A stretch of DNA of 64,000 nucleotides. It comes from Pedobacter steynii. Its GTDB lineage: Bacteria > Bacteroidota > Bacteroidia > Sphingobacteriales > Sphingobacteriaceae. Every line of letters begins with the position of its first letter. Positions within the stretch are counted from its first letter, which is position 1. Both the position numbers and the translations under genes were made by a program. Below the pieces are notes generated by a model. It was not told the DNA's origin. It did no database searches and saw only the letters and a list, made by a program, of their open reading frames with translations. This document shows, piece after piece, positions 17,682-26,839 of the stretch. The stretch is from the NCBI RefSeq assembly GCF_001721645.1, contig NZ_CP017141.1:2976001-3040000 (forward strand), in the 5' to 3' direction.

Positions 17682-18698
17682 ATGAAGTCATTATTTATAA
17701 AATCCATTTCCTTTGCTTTAGTGGCGATAGGATTATGGTCTTGTAAGAAAGAGGGAACGCAGCTTACTTCGACAATCAGTCCGGCAGGAGCGTTAACTGC
17801 TTCAGTTACGAGTTTGAATCTAAGTCTTGCAAATAGTACGGCAACTGCATTAACCCTTTCTTTTCCTGCTCCTGCAGTGACAGGGTATCCTGTAGGTGTT
17901 GTCTCCACTATTCAATTTGATCTGAAGGGTAAGAATTTTTCTAATCCCAAAGAAGTGGTATTAAATACAAACACTTACGCGCCTAAAGTGAGTGAAATTA
18001 ATGCAATGCTGCTGAGCCTTGATCAGAAGCCGGATATTTCCACTCAGTTGGAGGTCCGCTTGAAATCTGCACCAGCAGCTAATGCCATTACTTATTCAAA
18101 TGTGATTACTTTAACTGCCACTCCTTACTCTGCATCTTCCTGGATATATGCTCCGGGGGCTTATCAGGGATGGAATCCTGCAACTGCAGATAGCCTGGTC
18201 TCGCTAAATAGTGATGGTATATATGCAGGTGTAATCGTATTTACTCAGGTAAATTCTGAGTTCAAAATTACACCATTAAAGAACTGGAACGTAGCCTATG
18301 GAGATGCAGGTAGCGGTACCATTAGCACTACTGCAGGAGATAATTTGAAAGCGCCATTGGCGGGGCCACAACAAGTTGTTGTGAATATGAATACGAAAAC
18401 CTTTGTCATTGAAAAACCTGTATTATGGTCATTGATAGGTAATGCTACCCCGCTTGGTTGGGATGGGGATACGGATATGAAGTTTATCAACGATGGAAAA
18501 GGTCTCTGGAAAGTAACCACTAACTTGACTGCCGGTGAATTGAAATTTAGGCTGAATCATGATTGGGGTACTAACTACGGTGGTAGTGGAGGGAATGCAG
18601 TCCTTGGATCTCCGGATAATATTAAGGTCGTAGAAGCTGGGAATTATACCGTTAGCCTGGATCTGACTAATCTGAAATACACACTTATAAAAAATTAA
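17682..18698 (+). CDS. susE: SusE/SusF-type starch-binding outer-membrane lipoprotein
   Basis: From the ATG at 17682 the protein has 338 residues: a signal peptide with lipobox IGLWSC, an N-terminal SusE-type immunoglobulin-like domain (about 30-145), then two carbohydrate-binding modules. These begin near WIYAPGAYQGWNPATADSL and WSLIGNATPLGWDGDTDM; the WxPGxxxGW-like aromatic pattern is the starch-binding hallmark of SusE and SusF. The family binds but does not hydrolyse glucan. The longer open frame starting at 17571 overlaps susD and has no signal peptide, so I rejected that start. A strong terminator follows directly, ending the susCDE unit. Confidence 0.92.
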   Translation: MKSLFIKSISFALVAIGLWSCKKEGTQLTSTISPAGALTASVTSLNLSLANSTATALTLSFPAPAVTGYPVGVVSTIQFDLKGKNFSNPKEVVLNTNTYAPKVSEINAMLLSLDQKPDISTQLEVRLKSAPAANAITYSNVITLTATPYSASSWIYAPGAYQGWNPATADSLVSLNSDGIYAGVIVFTQVNSEFKITPLKNWNVAYGDAGSGTISTTAGDNLKAPLAGPQQVVVNMNTKTFVIEKPVLWSLIGNATPLGWDGDTDMKFINDGKGLWKVTTNLTAGELKFRLNHDWGTNYGGSGGNAVLGSPDNIKVVEAGNYTVSLDLTNLKYTLIKN

Positions 18699-18706
18699 TA
18701 TCACTA

Positions 18707-18744
18707 GAAAGTTCCTGCAGTCAATTCTGCAGGAACTTTCTTTT
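18707..18744 (+). terminator. Rho-independent terminator after susE
   Basis: GAAAGTTCCTGCAG and CTGCAGGAACTTTC form a perfect stem of 14 pairs around a six-base loop (TCAATT), followed by TTTTAATT. It sits eight bases after the susE stop and 28 bases before the amylase gene, so it may partly uncouple susCDE from the enzyme genes. Confidence 0.88.
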
Positions 18745-18771
18745 AATTAGCTTTTTCACCTTGTTTTCGAC

Positions 18772-20616
18772 ATGAAAAAATTTATCATCCTTTTCTTTTT
18801 AGGTCTATCTCTGAATACCTGGGCACAACAGTTGGAACGTGTAGAGCCAATGTCATGGTGGGTGGGTATGAAGAACCCTAAACTTCAACTGCTGGTCCAT
18901 GGAAATAATATAGCCACCCTGGAAGTTCAACTGAGCTACCCGGGAGTTAAACTCGTACAGGTACATAAAGTTGAGAATCCCAATTACTTATTCATTGACC
19001 TGGAAATAGCAAATGATGCTATTGCCGGAAAGTTCCCCATCTTATTTACAAAAGGTGGAAAAAAACAAGCGCAATATATATATGAATTAAAGAATAGAAC
19101 TCAAAGTATTTCCAGGGTGCAAGGAGTAAGTAATAAAGACCTGATCTACTTGCTGATGCCGGATCGTTTTTCTAATGGTGATCCTAAAAACGATGTAATA
19201 AAAGGGATGAAGGAAACCCAACTAAACAGGGATTCGATGTATTACCGTCATGGAGGAGACATTCAGGGAGTGATTAATAAGCTAGACTACCTGAAAGATC
19301 TTGGCGTAACCGCCATTTGGATGACTCCGGAAATTGAAAACGATATGCCACTGGCTTCTTATCACGGTTATGCCGCTACAGATCATTATAAAATAGACCC
19401 GAGATACGGTACTCTGGAGTTATACAAGACTTATGTGGATAAAGCCCATGAAAAGGGGCTGAAAGTTATTAAAGATATTGTACACAATCATATGGGAACC
19501 GGACACTGGTTCTTTAATGATATGCCGATGAAAGATTGGGTAAATCAATGGCCGGCATATACCCAGACCAGTTATCGTGATGAACCGGTAATGGACCCTC
19601 ATGCTTCCAAAGCCGATCAAAAGAAAATGCTGGATGGATGGTTTGTACCTAGTATGTCGGACTTTAACCAACGTAATCCTTATGTGCAGAATTACCTTAC
19701 CCAAAATCATATCTGGTGGGTAGAATATGCTGGAATTGACGGATTGAGATTGGACACGTATCCTTATAATGATCCTGATTATATGCGAGACTGGGCTGTT
19801 AAGATCAAGGCAGAGTTTCCTACGCTATCTATTTTTGGAGAAACCCTGGTTAATTCTGTTGCAGCACAAGCCGCTTTTACAGGAGGTAACACGGTAAGCA
19901 GGGGTTTTGATACAGAGCTTCCAGGTATTACAGATGCCGTGCTCAAGAATGCGATTTATGAAGCATTGAATGGCAAATCAGGATGGACAGATGGTATTTT
20001 CAGATTATACTCCACACTTGCTCAGGATTTTCTCTATCAGAATGCAGACCGGAACGTGATTTTCATGGATAACCATGATATGAGCAGGTTCTATTCTATG
20101 ATCAATGAAGATATCTATAAATACAAGTCTGGAATGGCTTTGTTGCTTACTTTAAGAGGTATTCCTCAAATCTACTATGGCACAGAGATTCTGATGAAGA
20201 ATTACTCTAATCCAGATGGTCTGGTACGTTCAGACTTTCCTGGTGGCTGGGCAAAAGCTAAATCCGATAAGTTTACCGCTGCGGGACGTAGTTCTGCGGA
20301 AAACGAAGCCTGGAATTTTATCCGTACACTGGCCAATTATCGTAAAAATAGTCCTGCTTTACAAAGCGGAAAAATGATGCAATATGTACCTGAAAACGGA
20401 ATTTATACCTATTTCAGATATCTGCCACAAGGTGGTAAAACGGTGATGATCATCATAAATACGGAAGATCAGGCTAAAAGCCTGGAAACTTCCAGATTTG
20501 AAGAAAGGATGGGGCAAGCGAATTCCGCGATCAATGTCCTCACTAATGAAAAAATAAACTCCCTAAAAACCATCTCTGTGCCTGCAAAGACCACATTGGT
20601 GTTAGAATTGAATTAA
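18772..20616 (+). CDS. susA: GH13 neopullulanase/cyclomaltodextrinase-type amylase, periplasmic (SusA-like)
   Basis: The 614-residue enzyme has a signal peptide (residues 1-18, cleavage after TWA), so it acts outside the cytoplasm. An N-terminal cyclomaltodextrinase-type beta domain (about 22-120) precedes the GH13 barrel. Conserved regions are KDIVHNHMG, DGLRLDTYPY with nucleophile D328, FGETLV with acid/base E357, and FMDNHDMSRF with stabiliser D436. A C-terminal beta domain starts near residue 525. The domain order matches SusA, which hydrolyses imported maltodextrins in the periplasm. Its stop is immediately followed by the ATG of the mutase gene. The gene symbol is by analogy with the Bacteroides sus locus. 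Confidence 0.93.
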   Translation: MKKFIILFFLGLSLNTWAQQLERVEPMSWWVGMKNPKLQLLVHGNNIATLEVQLSYPGVKLVQVHKVENPNYLFIDLEIANDAIAGKFPILFTKGGKKQAQYIYELKNRTQSISRVQGVSNKDLIYLLMPDRFSNGDPKNDVIKGMKETQLNRDSMYYRHGGDIQGVINKLDYLKDLGVTAIWMTPEIENDMPLASYHGYAATDHYKIDPRYGTLELYKTYVDKAHEKGLKVIKDIVHNHMGTGHWFFNDMPMKDWVNQWPAYTQTSYRDEPVMDPHASKADQKKMLDGWFVPSMSDFNQRNPYVQNYLTQNHIWWVEYAGIDGLRLDTYPYNDPDYMRDWAVKIKAEFPTLSIFGETLVNSVAAQAAFTGGNTVSRGFDTELPGITDAVLKNAIYEALNGKSGWTDGIFRLYSTLAQDFLYQNADRNVIFMDNHDMSRFYSMINEDIYKYKSGMALLLTLRGIPQIYYGTEILMKNYSNPDGLVRSDFPGGWAKAKSDKFTAAGRSSAENEAWNFIRTLANYRKNSPALQSGKMMQYVPENGIYTYFRYLPQGGKTVMIIINTEDQAKSLETSRFEERMGQANSAINVLTNEKINSLKTISVPAKTTLVLELN

Positions 20617-21300
20617 ATGCAAAATACTAGACAACCTATCGCCTGCATCTTTGATTTAGACGGCGTATTGGTAGACACCGCTGTCTATCATTATCAAGCC
20701 TGGAAACAGCTGGCGAATTCATTAGGATTTGACTTTACCGAGTTACAAAACGAGCAACTGAAAGGAGTGAACCGGATGCGTTCCTTAGATATGATCCTTC
20801 AGTGGGGGGGAGTAGAAAAGTCGAAAGAAGAAAAAGAACTACTGGCAGCAAAAAAGAACGAATGGTACGTGGCGATGATTAGCAAGATGACCGTAAAGGA
20901 AGTTTTGCCCGGTACATTGGAGCTGCTCAAAGCGTTAAAGATACAGGGTGTTAAAATGGCTCTGGGCTCGGCAAGTAAAAACTCTTCGCTTATCCTGGAG
21001 CGTACAGAGCTGGCCGGCTTCTTTGATGCGATTGTTGATGGGAATTCAGTGACGTCCTCCAAGCCAGATCCGGAAGTTTTCCTTAAAGCAGCCGAACTAC
21101 TCGTCGCAGCAAAAGAAGATTGTGTTGTTTTTGAAGATGCGGCAGCGGGTGTAGAGGCCGCAATTGCAGCTGGAATGAAGGTAGTTGGAATAGGAAACAG
21201 TACACACTTACCTGGTGCAGATGTACTGATCAAAGACCTTTCTGAGATCACGGTTAGAGAAATAGAAGAATTGAAAAATCCAGGAACAGAAAAAGCATAA
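20617..21300 (+). CDS. pgmB: beta-phosphoglucomutase
   Basis: This HAD-superfamily enzyme converts beta-glucose-1-phosphate to glucose-6-phosphate. The 227-residue protein has the nucleophile/acid pair in IFDLDGVLVDT (D13, D15), a helical cap (about 20-90, with GVNRMRSLDMIL), the second motif LGSASKN and the Mg-binding VFEDAAAGVEAA. It starts at the base after the amylase stop and is followed by the GH65 phosphorylase after 43 bases. That enzyme makes exactly its substrate, so the assignment is secure in context. It is cytoplasmic, with no signal peptide. Confidence 0.95.
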   Translation: MQNTRQPIACIFDLDGVLVDTAVYHYQAWKQLANSLGFDFTELQNEQLKGVNRMRSLDMILQWGGVEKSKEEKELLAAKKNEWYVAMISKMTVKEVLPGTLELLKALKIQGVKMALGSASKNSSLILERTELAGFFDAIVDGNSVTSSKPDPEVFLKAAELLVAAKEDCVVFEDAAAGVEAAIAAGMKVVGIGNSTHLPGADVLIKDLSEITVREIEELKNPGTEKA

Positions 21301-21343
21301 AATACTCCGGCCATTGAGTTAGGAATATAAGAGCAGATATAAG

Positions 21344-23659
21344 ATGAAGAATTACATAAAAGCAGACGCATGGAACATTGTTGAGGAAAGTTTTGATCCT
21401 CATTTGAATAAGATATCTGAAAGCTTGTTCAGCATTGGTAACGGAAGAATGGGACAACGTGCAAATTTTGAAGAAGATTATTCCGGAGAAACCTTACAGG
21501 GAAATTATGTAGCCGGGGTATACTATCCGGATAAAACCCGTGTGGGATGGTGGAAGAACGGTTATCCGGAATATTTTGCAAAAGTATTAAATGCAACCAA
21601 CTGGATTGGATTGAACATTCATGTTGATGGGGAGACGCTGGATCTTCACCTGGCTAAAGTAACTGCTTTTAAGCGGGTACTGAATATGAAAGAAGGCACG
21701 CTTAGCCGTAATTTCAGGGCCGAATTAAATAGCGGTAAGATCATTGACGTACAGGCCATTCGATTTTGCAGTATTGTAGATGATGAGGTTGCTGCTTTAC
21801 ATTATCGGATTGTTCCGGTGAACTTTGAAGGGGTCATCCATATTACCTCTTTTATAGATGGAGATGTGAAAAATCAGGATTCTAATTATGAAGAGAAATT
21901 CTGGGAAGAAGTGGCTCAGGAACAGAAAAACGGCTTAGACTACTTATTGCTTCGTACTAAAAAAACAGAATTTGAAGTCTGTACTGCCAGTTGTTCTCTG
22001 ATTTTTAAAGAAGGTGATGCGCAGACGACAAGGCCTGTTGCCCGGGAGAAATATCTGGCACAACAAGTGGAAATTTCTGTGAAACAGGATGAGGCAATAG
22101 ATATCTATAAAATTGCCGTTAATGTGACCTCTCAAAATTACGATAAACCTGATTTATTAAAAATTGCTGCAGAAAGAATTGCGATGGCTTCTGCTAAAGG
22201 ATTTCAGCAAATGAGGGAAGAACAGGCAAAGGCCTGGGCAACTAAATGGGCAGAAGGTGACATCGTTATTGAAGGTGACCTGGCCGCTCAGCAAGCCATT
22301 CGTTTCAATATTTTCCAGCTTAACCAAACTTATACCGGTAAAGATGCCCGGCTAAACATCGGCCCAAAAGGATTTACAGGAGAAAAGTATGGAGGGTCTA
22401 CTTATTGGGATACTGAAGCTTACTGTATCCCTTTTTACCTTTCTGTTGCTCCTCAGGAGGTCTCCAGAAATTTATTGATATACAGATATAAACAATTGGA
22501 TAAAGCCATAGAAAATGCGATTAAGCTTGGCTTTAAAGATGGAGCTGCACTTTATCCAATGGTTACCATGAACGGAGAAGAGTGCCATAATGAATGGGAG
22601 ATTACCTTTGAGGAGATCCATCGGAACGGGGCTATTGCTTTTGCTATTTTTAATTACATCAGATATACAGGGGATGAACATTACCTGGCTGATTACGGTT
22701 TGGAAGTGCTGATTGGTATTGCACGTTTCTGGAAACAAAGGGTGAACTGGAGTGAAGACAAAAATAAATTTGTAATGCTCGGCGTAACCGGACCTAATGA
22801 ATACGAAAACAATATCAATAATAACTGGTATACGAATAAATTAGCTGCCTGGTGCTTAAATTATACAATGGAAGCTGCAAAAAAAGTAGAGCAGCAATAT
22901 CCTGATGAATACAAGAGAATCATACTCAAAACTAACCTTCAGGATGTAAAGGAATTTAAAGACTGGAAGAGGGTAGCAGATGAGATGTATTATCCATACG
23001 ATGAGAAAACGGGAGTATTCTTACAGCAGGATGGTTTCCTTGATAAGGAGCAGACATTAGTGAAAGACCTGTCCGCGGAAGATCGTCCTTTAAATCAGAA
23101 ATGGAGTTGGGACAGAATTTTACGCTCCTGCTTTATCAAACAGGCAGATGTATTGCAGGGAATGTACTTCTTTGAAGAGGAGTATGACCTGGAAACGTTA
23201 AGAAAGAACTTTAATTTTTATGAGAGCAGAACGGTTCATGAAAGTTCTTTATCCCCATGTGTGCACAGCATTCTTGCTGCGAAACTAAATGATGAAGAAA
23301 AAGCATATGAATTTTATCTGCGTACTGCCCGCCTTGATCTGGACGATTATAATAATGACACAGAAGATGGTCTGCATATTACTTCAATGGCTGGAACCTG
23401 GATGAGTGTGGTGGAAGGTTTTGCCGGAATGCGTGTTCGTAACGACAGATTGATCTTTAATCCTTTTTTGCCTAAAAGCTGGACGTCGTTCTCTTTCAGT
23501 ATTGGGTTTAGAGGTGTGCCGCTAAAGGTTAAGATTACTGCCACGGGGATGTTAATTATCAACAGTTCCGATCAGGTATTGGAAGTAAGTATTTTGGATC
23601 AGATTCATGTTATTCCTTCAGGAGAAACTTCCGTCGCTTATAAAGTAGCATTAGTATGA
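21344..23659 (+). CDS. mapA: GH65 maltose phosphorylase
   Basis: The enzyme splits maltose with inorganic phosphate to glucose and beta-glucose-1-phosphate. The 771-residue protein lacks a signal peptide and has the GH65 domain order: an N-terminal beta-sandwich (about 10-270), a helical (alpha/alpha)6 barrel and a small C-terminal beta domain. Landmarks are YWDTEAYCIPFYL, ECHNEWEITFEEIHRN and TGPNEYENN, whose glutamate (E486) aligns in position with the known general acid of maltose phosphorylases. Trehalose or kojibiose phosphorylases share the fold, but the amylase and SusCDE context favours maltose. The last four bases (ATGA) overlap the next gene. Confidence 0.93.
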   Translation: MKNYIKADAWNIVEESFDPHLNKISESLFSIGNGRMGQRANFEEDYSGETLQGNYVAGVYYPDKTRVGWWKNGYPEYFAKVLNATNWIGLNIHVDGETLDLHLAKVTAFKRVLNMKEGTLSRNFRAELNSGKIIDVQAIRFCSIVDDEVAALHYRIVPVNFEGVIHITSFIDGDVKNQDSNYEEKFWEEVAQEQKNGLDYLLLRTKKTEFEVCTASCSLIFKEGDAQTTRPVAREKYLAQQVEISVKQDEAIDIYKIAVNVTSQNYDKPDLLKIAAERIAMASAKGFQQMREEQAKAWATKWAEGDIVIEGDLAAQQAIRFNIFQLNQTYTGKDARLNIGPKGFTGEKYGGSTYWDTEAYCIPFYLSVAPQEVSRNLLIYRYKQLDKAIENAIKLGFKDGAALYPMVTMNGEECHNEWEITFEEIHRNGAIAFAIFNYIRYTGDEHYLADYGLEVLIGIARFWKQRVNWSEDKNKFVMLGVTGPNEYENNINNNWYTNKLAAWCLNYTMEAAKKVEQQYPDEYKRIILKTNLQDVKEFKDWKRVADEMYYPYDEKTGVFLQQDGFLDKEQTLVKDLSAEDRPLNQKWSWDRILRSCFIKQADVLQGMYFFEEEYDLETLRKNFNFYESRTVHESSLSPCVHSILAAKLNDEEKAYEFYLRTARLDLDDYNNDTEDGLHITSMAGTWMSVVEGFAGMRVRNDRLIFNPFLPKSWTSFSFSIGFRGVPLKVKITATGMLIINSSDQVLEVSILDQIHVIPSGETSVAYKVALV

Positions 23660-25392
23660 AAATAATATGCAGAAATACTATTTTGATCTTATGGGTAATA
23701 TTTGGATTTTCGGGTAAGACTATGTGCCAAAGTAAACCAATAATTTATCAGCTGTTACCAAGATTGTTCGGCAATCAGCAGAGCAGGAATATTCCATATG
23801 GTACCATAGCAGAGAATGGATCTGGTAAATTTGAAGACATCAGTTTTAAAGCACTTGAGGGAATAAAGGAGCTGGGGATAACGCACATTTGGTATACCGG
23901 AGTGATTGCTCATGCGAGCCTGACTGATTACAGTGCTTTTGGGATTCGCCCGGATGACGCAGATGTAGTGAAGGGACGTGCCGGATCTCCATATGCCATC
24001 AGGGATTATTATGATGTTGATCCTGATCTGGCTGTAGATGTTAAAAACCGCATGATGGAATTTGAGGCGCTAATTTCAAGAACACATCAGAAAGAACTTA
24101 AAGTGATTATCGATTTTGTTCCCAATCATGTGGCCCGCAATTACCATTCCCTGGTAAAACCTGTAGGGATAAAAGATTTTGGGGCTGATGATGATGTTTC
24201 GAAAAGTTTTAGTACTGGAAATGAATATTATTATGTCCCGGGAAAGTCCTTTATTGTTCCTGATAGTCAGGAGCAAACTAATCCTTTGAGCGGATTAAAG
24301 GATCGGAAATTTGAAGAAAATCCGGCAAAAGCAACCGGTAATAATATTTTTTCTCAAAGTCCATCAAATGGCGACTGGTATGAAACTGTAAAGCTAAATT
24401 ATGGAGTAGACCATGCCAATGGGGACCGTCAATATTTTAGTCCGATTCCTGGAGTCTGGACAAAAATGCGTGACATCCTTGTATATTGGGCTTCAAAAGG
24501 AGTGGATGGCTTTCGTTGTGACGTTGCCGAAATGGTACCGGTAGAATTCTGGGAATGGGTTATTCCCGAGGTTAAGAAGTCCTATCCTAAACTTATTTTT
24601 ATTGGTGAGGCTTATAATCCTGCTGCATATAAATCTTACCTTACTAAAGGTAATTTTGATTATTTGTATGATAAGGTAGGTTTATACGACGGTTTGAAAA
24701 AACTGATCAGAAATGAACAGGGAGCAAGTGTAAAAGACATTTCTAAAGTATGGCAGGTAGAAAGTGCCGGTTTTGGAGATCGAATGTTGCGTTTTCTGGA
24801 AAACCACGATGAGGAAAGGATTGCTTCTGCAGGTTTTGCAGGAAAAGCGGAGTATGCGATTCCTGCAATGGTTGTTTCTGCAACTTTATCCGGAGGTCCG
24901 GTCATGTTGTATTTTGGTCAGGAAGTAGGTGAACCCGCTAAAGGAATAGAAGGTTTTGGCGGAGATGATAACCGTACAACTATCTTCGATTACTGGGGTG
25001 TACCGGAGCATCAGAAATGGATGAACAAGGGAGCTTTTGATGGTGCGCTACTAGCCCCTGAACAAAAACGACTAAGGGAATTCTATAAAAAGCTAATGCA
25101 TATTGCCGGCCATTCTGAAGCCTTAATTAAAGGGGATATTGTAGAAATCCCATTGGCTGAGGATCGGGTTTATGCATTTGTCCGTTATACTGAAAATCAA
25201 CGTTTACTCATCGTTGCAAATTTTGACAGAACGCAATCGATGGAACGAACTGTTGAGATTCCTGCTGCTTTTTTGAAGAATAGAGAAATCATCCGAAGTA
25301 CCGATTTATTAGCTAACCTAGAAGTAGCGCATACCCTTCAATCTTTAACTTTAAAAGTATTGCCGGGAACTGCGCAGATCATTGAATTTTAA
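23656..25392 (+). CDS. second exported GH13 alpha-amylase-family enzyme
   Basis: The 578-residue enzyme has a signal peptide (hydrophobic residues 7-20, ending near TMCQS) and no good lipobox, so it is probably periplasmic. The GH13 motifs are IDFVPNHVARN, DGFRCDVAEM with nucleophile D289, FIGEAYNP with acid/base E318, and LENHDEERIAS with D385. It has no N-terminal cyclomaltodextrinase domain, unlike the first amylase, so the two probably divide the work on longer and shorter glucans. Start and stop codons overlap the phosphorylase gene (ATGA). The enzyme could be an alpha-amylase or an oligo-1,6-type hydrolase; sequence alone does not decide. Confidence 0.9.
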   Translation: MKIICRNTILILWVIFGFSGKTMCQSKPIIYQLLPRLFGNQQSRNIPYGTIAENGSGKFEDISFKALEGIKELGITHIWYTGVIAHASLTDYSAFGIRPDDADVVKGRAGSPYAIRDYYDVDPDLAVDVKNRMMEFEALISRTHQKELKVIIDFVPNHVARNYHSLVKPVGIKDFGADDDVSKSFSTGNEYYYVPGKSFIVPDSQEQTNPLSGLKDRKFEENPAKATGNNIFSQSPSNGDWYETVKLNYGVDHANGDRQYFSPIPGVWTKMRDILVYWASKGVDGFRCDVAEMVPVEFWEWVIPEVKKSYPKLIFIGEAYNPAAYKSYLTKGNFDYLYDKVGLYDGLKKLIRNEQGASVKDISKVWQVESAGFGDRMLRFLENHDEERIASAGFAGKAEYAIPAMVVSATLSGGPVMLYFGQEVGEPAKGIEGFGGDDNRTTIFDYWGVPEHQKWMNKGAFDGALLAPEQKRLREFYKKLMHIAGHSEALIKGDIVEIPLAEDRVYAFVRYTENQRLLIVANFDRTQSMERTVEIPAAFLKNREIIRSTDLLANLEVAHTLQSLTLKVLPGTAQIIEF

Positions 25393-25402
25393 TTATCAAC
25401 TG

Positions 25403-26755
25403 ATGGAAAAAAGAATTGCTGTGAGTAAACCAAGACTATCATCTTTACAGATCTTTAATATGAGTGCCGGTTTCTTCGGAATTCAATTTGGATTTGCTTT
25501 ACAGAATGGAAATGCCTCCAGAATCCTGCAAACTTATGGTGCTGATGTGGAGCACCTCTCTTTATTTTGGCTGGCGGCGCCGCTGACCGGGATGATTGTT
25601 CAACCTATCATTGGTTATTACAGCGATAAAACGTGGAACAAATTTGGAAGAAGACGTCCTTATTTTCTGATCGGTGCGGTATTGACGGCACTTGCATTAA
25701 TTCTGATGCCTAATTCTGCTGCAATGGCAAATCTTTTACCTCCTATTATAATTGGGGCGGGGATGCTGATGATAATGGATGCTTCTATCAATGTTGCGAT
25801 GGAACCCTTTCGGGCACTGGTTGCGGATAAGCTTCCTGAAAGTCAGAGGAGTTTTGGTTTTTCTATGCAGACCTTTCTTATTGGCGCAGGAGCGATTACT
25901 GGTTCCTGGCTGCCTTATATTCTCTCTGAGTATGCGGGTGTATCAAAGGTGGCTTCGCAGGGACAAGTTCCTGATAACGTAATCTATTCTTTTTATGTTG
26001 GTGCTGCGGTTTTGGTACTCACTATCCTATGGACAGTAGTTACTACTAAAGAATATCCTCCTGAAGAAATGGAAAGATACCATGAAGAAAATGAGGAAGA
26101 GGAGAAAAAAGGGATCATGTCCATTTTCAGCGACTTCTCGAAAATGCCCTTAACGATGAGACAATTGGGCCTCGTTCAGTTTTTTTCCTGGTTTGCTTTA
26201 TTCTCTATGTGGGTGTTTACTACGCCGGCCATTGCACAACATATCTATAAAGTTGCTCCTGGTGATACCTCTTCTTTAAAATTTGCGGATGCAGGTAATT
26301 GGGTAGGAATCCTCTTTGGAATTTACAATGGGGTATCTGCAATTTATGCCTTAATATTACCTGCTATCGCCCGTTCAACGAGCAGAAAAATTACCCACGC
26401 ATTCTCTTTAACTGCCGGTGGTCTGGGACTGTTGTCTATTTATTTTATTACCAATCCACAACACCTGATTTTTTCAATGATTGGAATTGGTCTGGCCTGG
26501 GGCAGTATCTTGTCTATGCCATATGCAATCCTTTCGAGTGCCATTCCAGCGAGAAAAATGGGAGTATATATGGGGATTTTTAACTTCTTCATTACGATGC
26601 CCCAAATTGTAAATGGTTTCTTTGGAGGGATGATTGTAGAAAAGTTCTACGATGGCGAGGCCATTTACGCCATTGTTCTGGCAGGAATTTTTATGGTTCT
26701 GGGCGCAATATCGGTTTTATATATTCAGAACAACAAAGAAAAAGAACTACAATAA
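25403..26755 (+). CDS. MFS sugar (maltose) transporter of the inner membrane
   Basis: A 450-residue transporter with about 12 hydrophobic segments belongs to the major facilitator family, in the GPH/SLC45-like branch that includes maltose and sucrose carriers. Visible signatures are the loop motif GYYSDKTWNKFGRRRPYFLIGA after the second segment, the MEPFRALVADKLPESQRS loop and an acidic cytoplasmic loop (EEMERYHEENEEEEKK) before the seventh segment. I chose ATG 25403 because the longer frame from 25382 overlaps the amylase gene. It would carry maltose or short maltodextrins from the periplasm to maltose phosphorylase, completing the pathway. Confidence 0.9.
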   Translation: MEKRIAVSKPRLSSLQIFNMSAGFFGIQFGFALQNGNASRILQTYGADVEHLSLFWLAAPLTGMIVQPIIGYYSDKTWNKFGRRRPYFLIGAVLTALALILMPNSAAMANLLPPIIIGAGMLMIMDASINVAMEPFRALVADKLPESQRSFGFSMQTFLIGAGAITGSWLPYILSEYAGVSKVASQGQVPDNVIYSFYVGAAVLVLTILWTVVTTKEYPPEEMERYHEENEEEEKKGIMSIFSDFSKMPLTMRQLGLVQFFSWFALFSMWVFTTPAIAQHIYKVAPGDTSSLKFADAGNWVGILFGIYNGVSAIYALILPAIARSTSRKITHAFSLTAGGLGLLSIYFITNPQHLIFSMIGIGLAWGSILSMPYAILSSAIPARKMGVYMGIFNFFITMPQIVNGFFGGMIVEKFYDGEAIYAIVLAGIFMVLGAISVLYIQNNKEKELQ

Positions 26756-26839
26756 TGTGACGGTAACAATTTTAAAGCATAGGGTACATTGATGGTGTTT
26801 AGTTAGATATTTATATTCGTAAACCAACCTAAACTAACC

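Noticed and set aside
20799..21371. 190-codon leftward open frame opposite pgmB
   Set aside because: It is rich in Ser, Ala and Pro with no recognisable domain and lies entirely opposite a secure gene; it is a codon-bias shadow.
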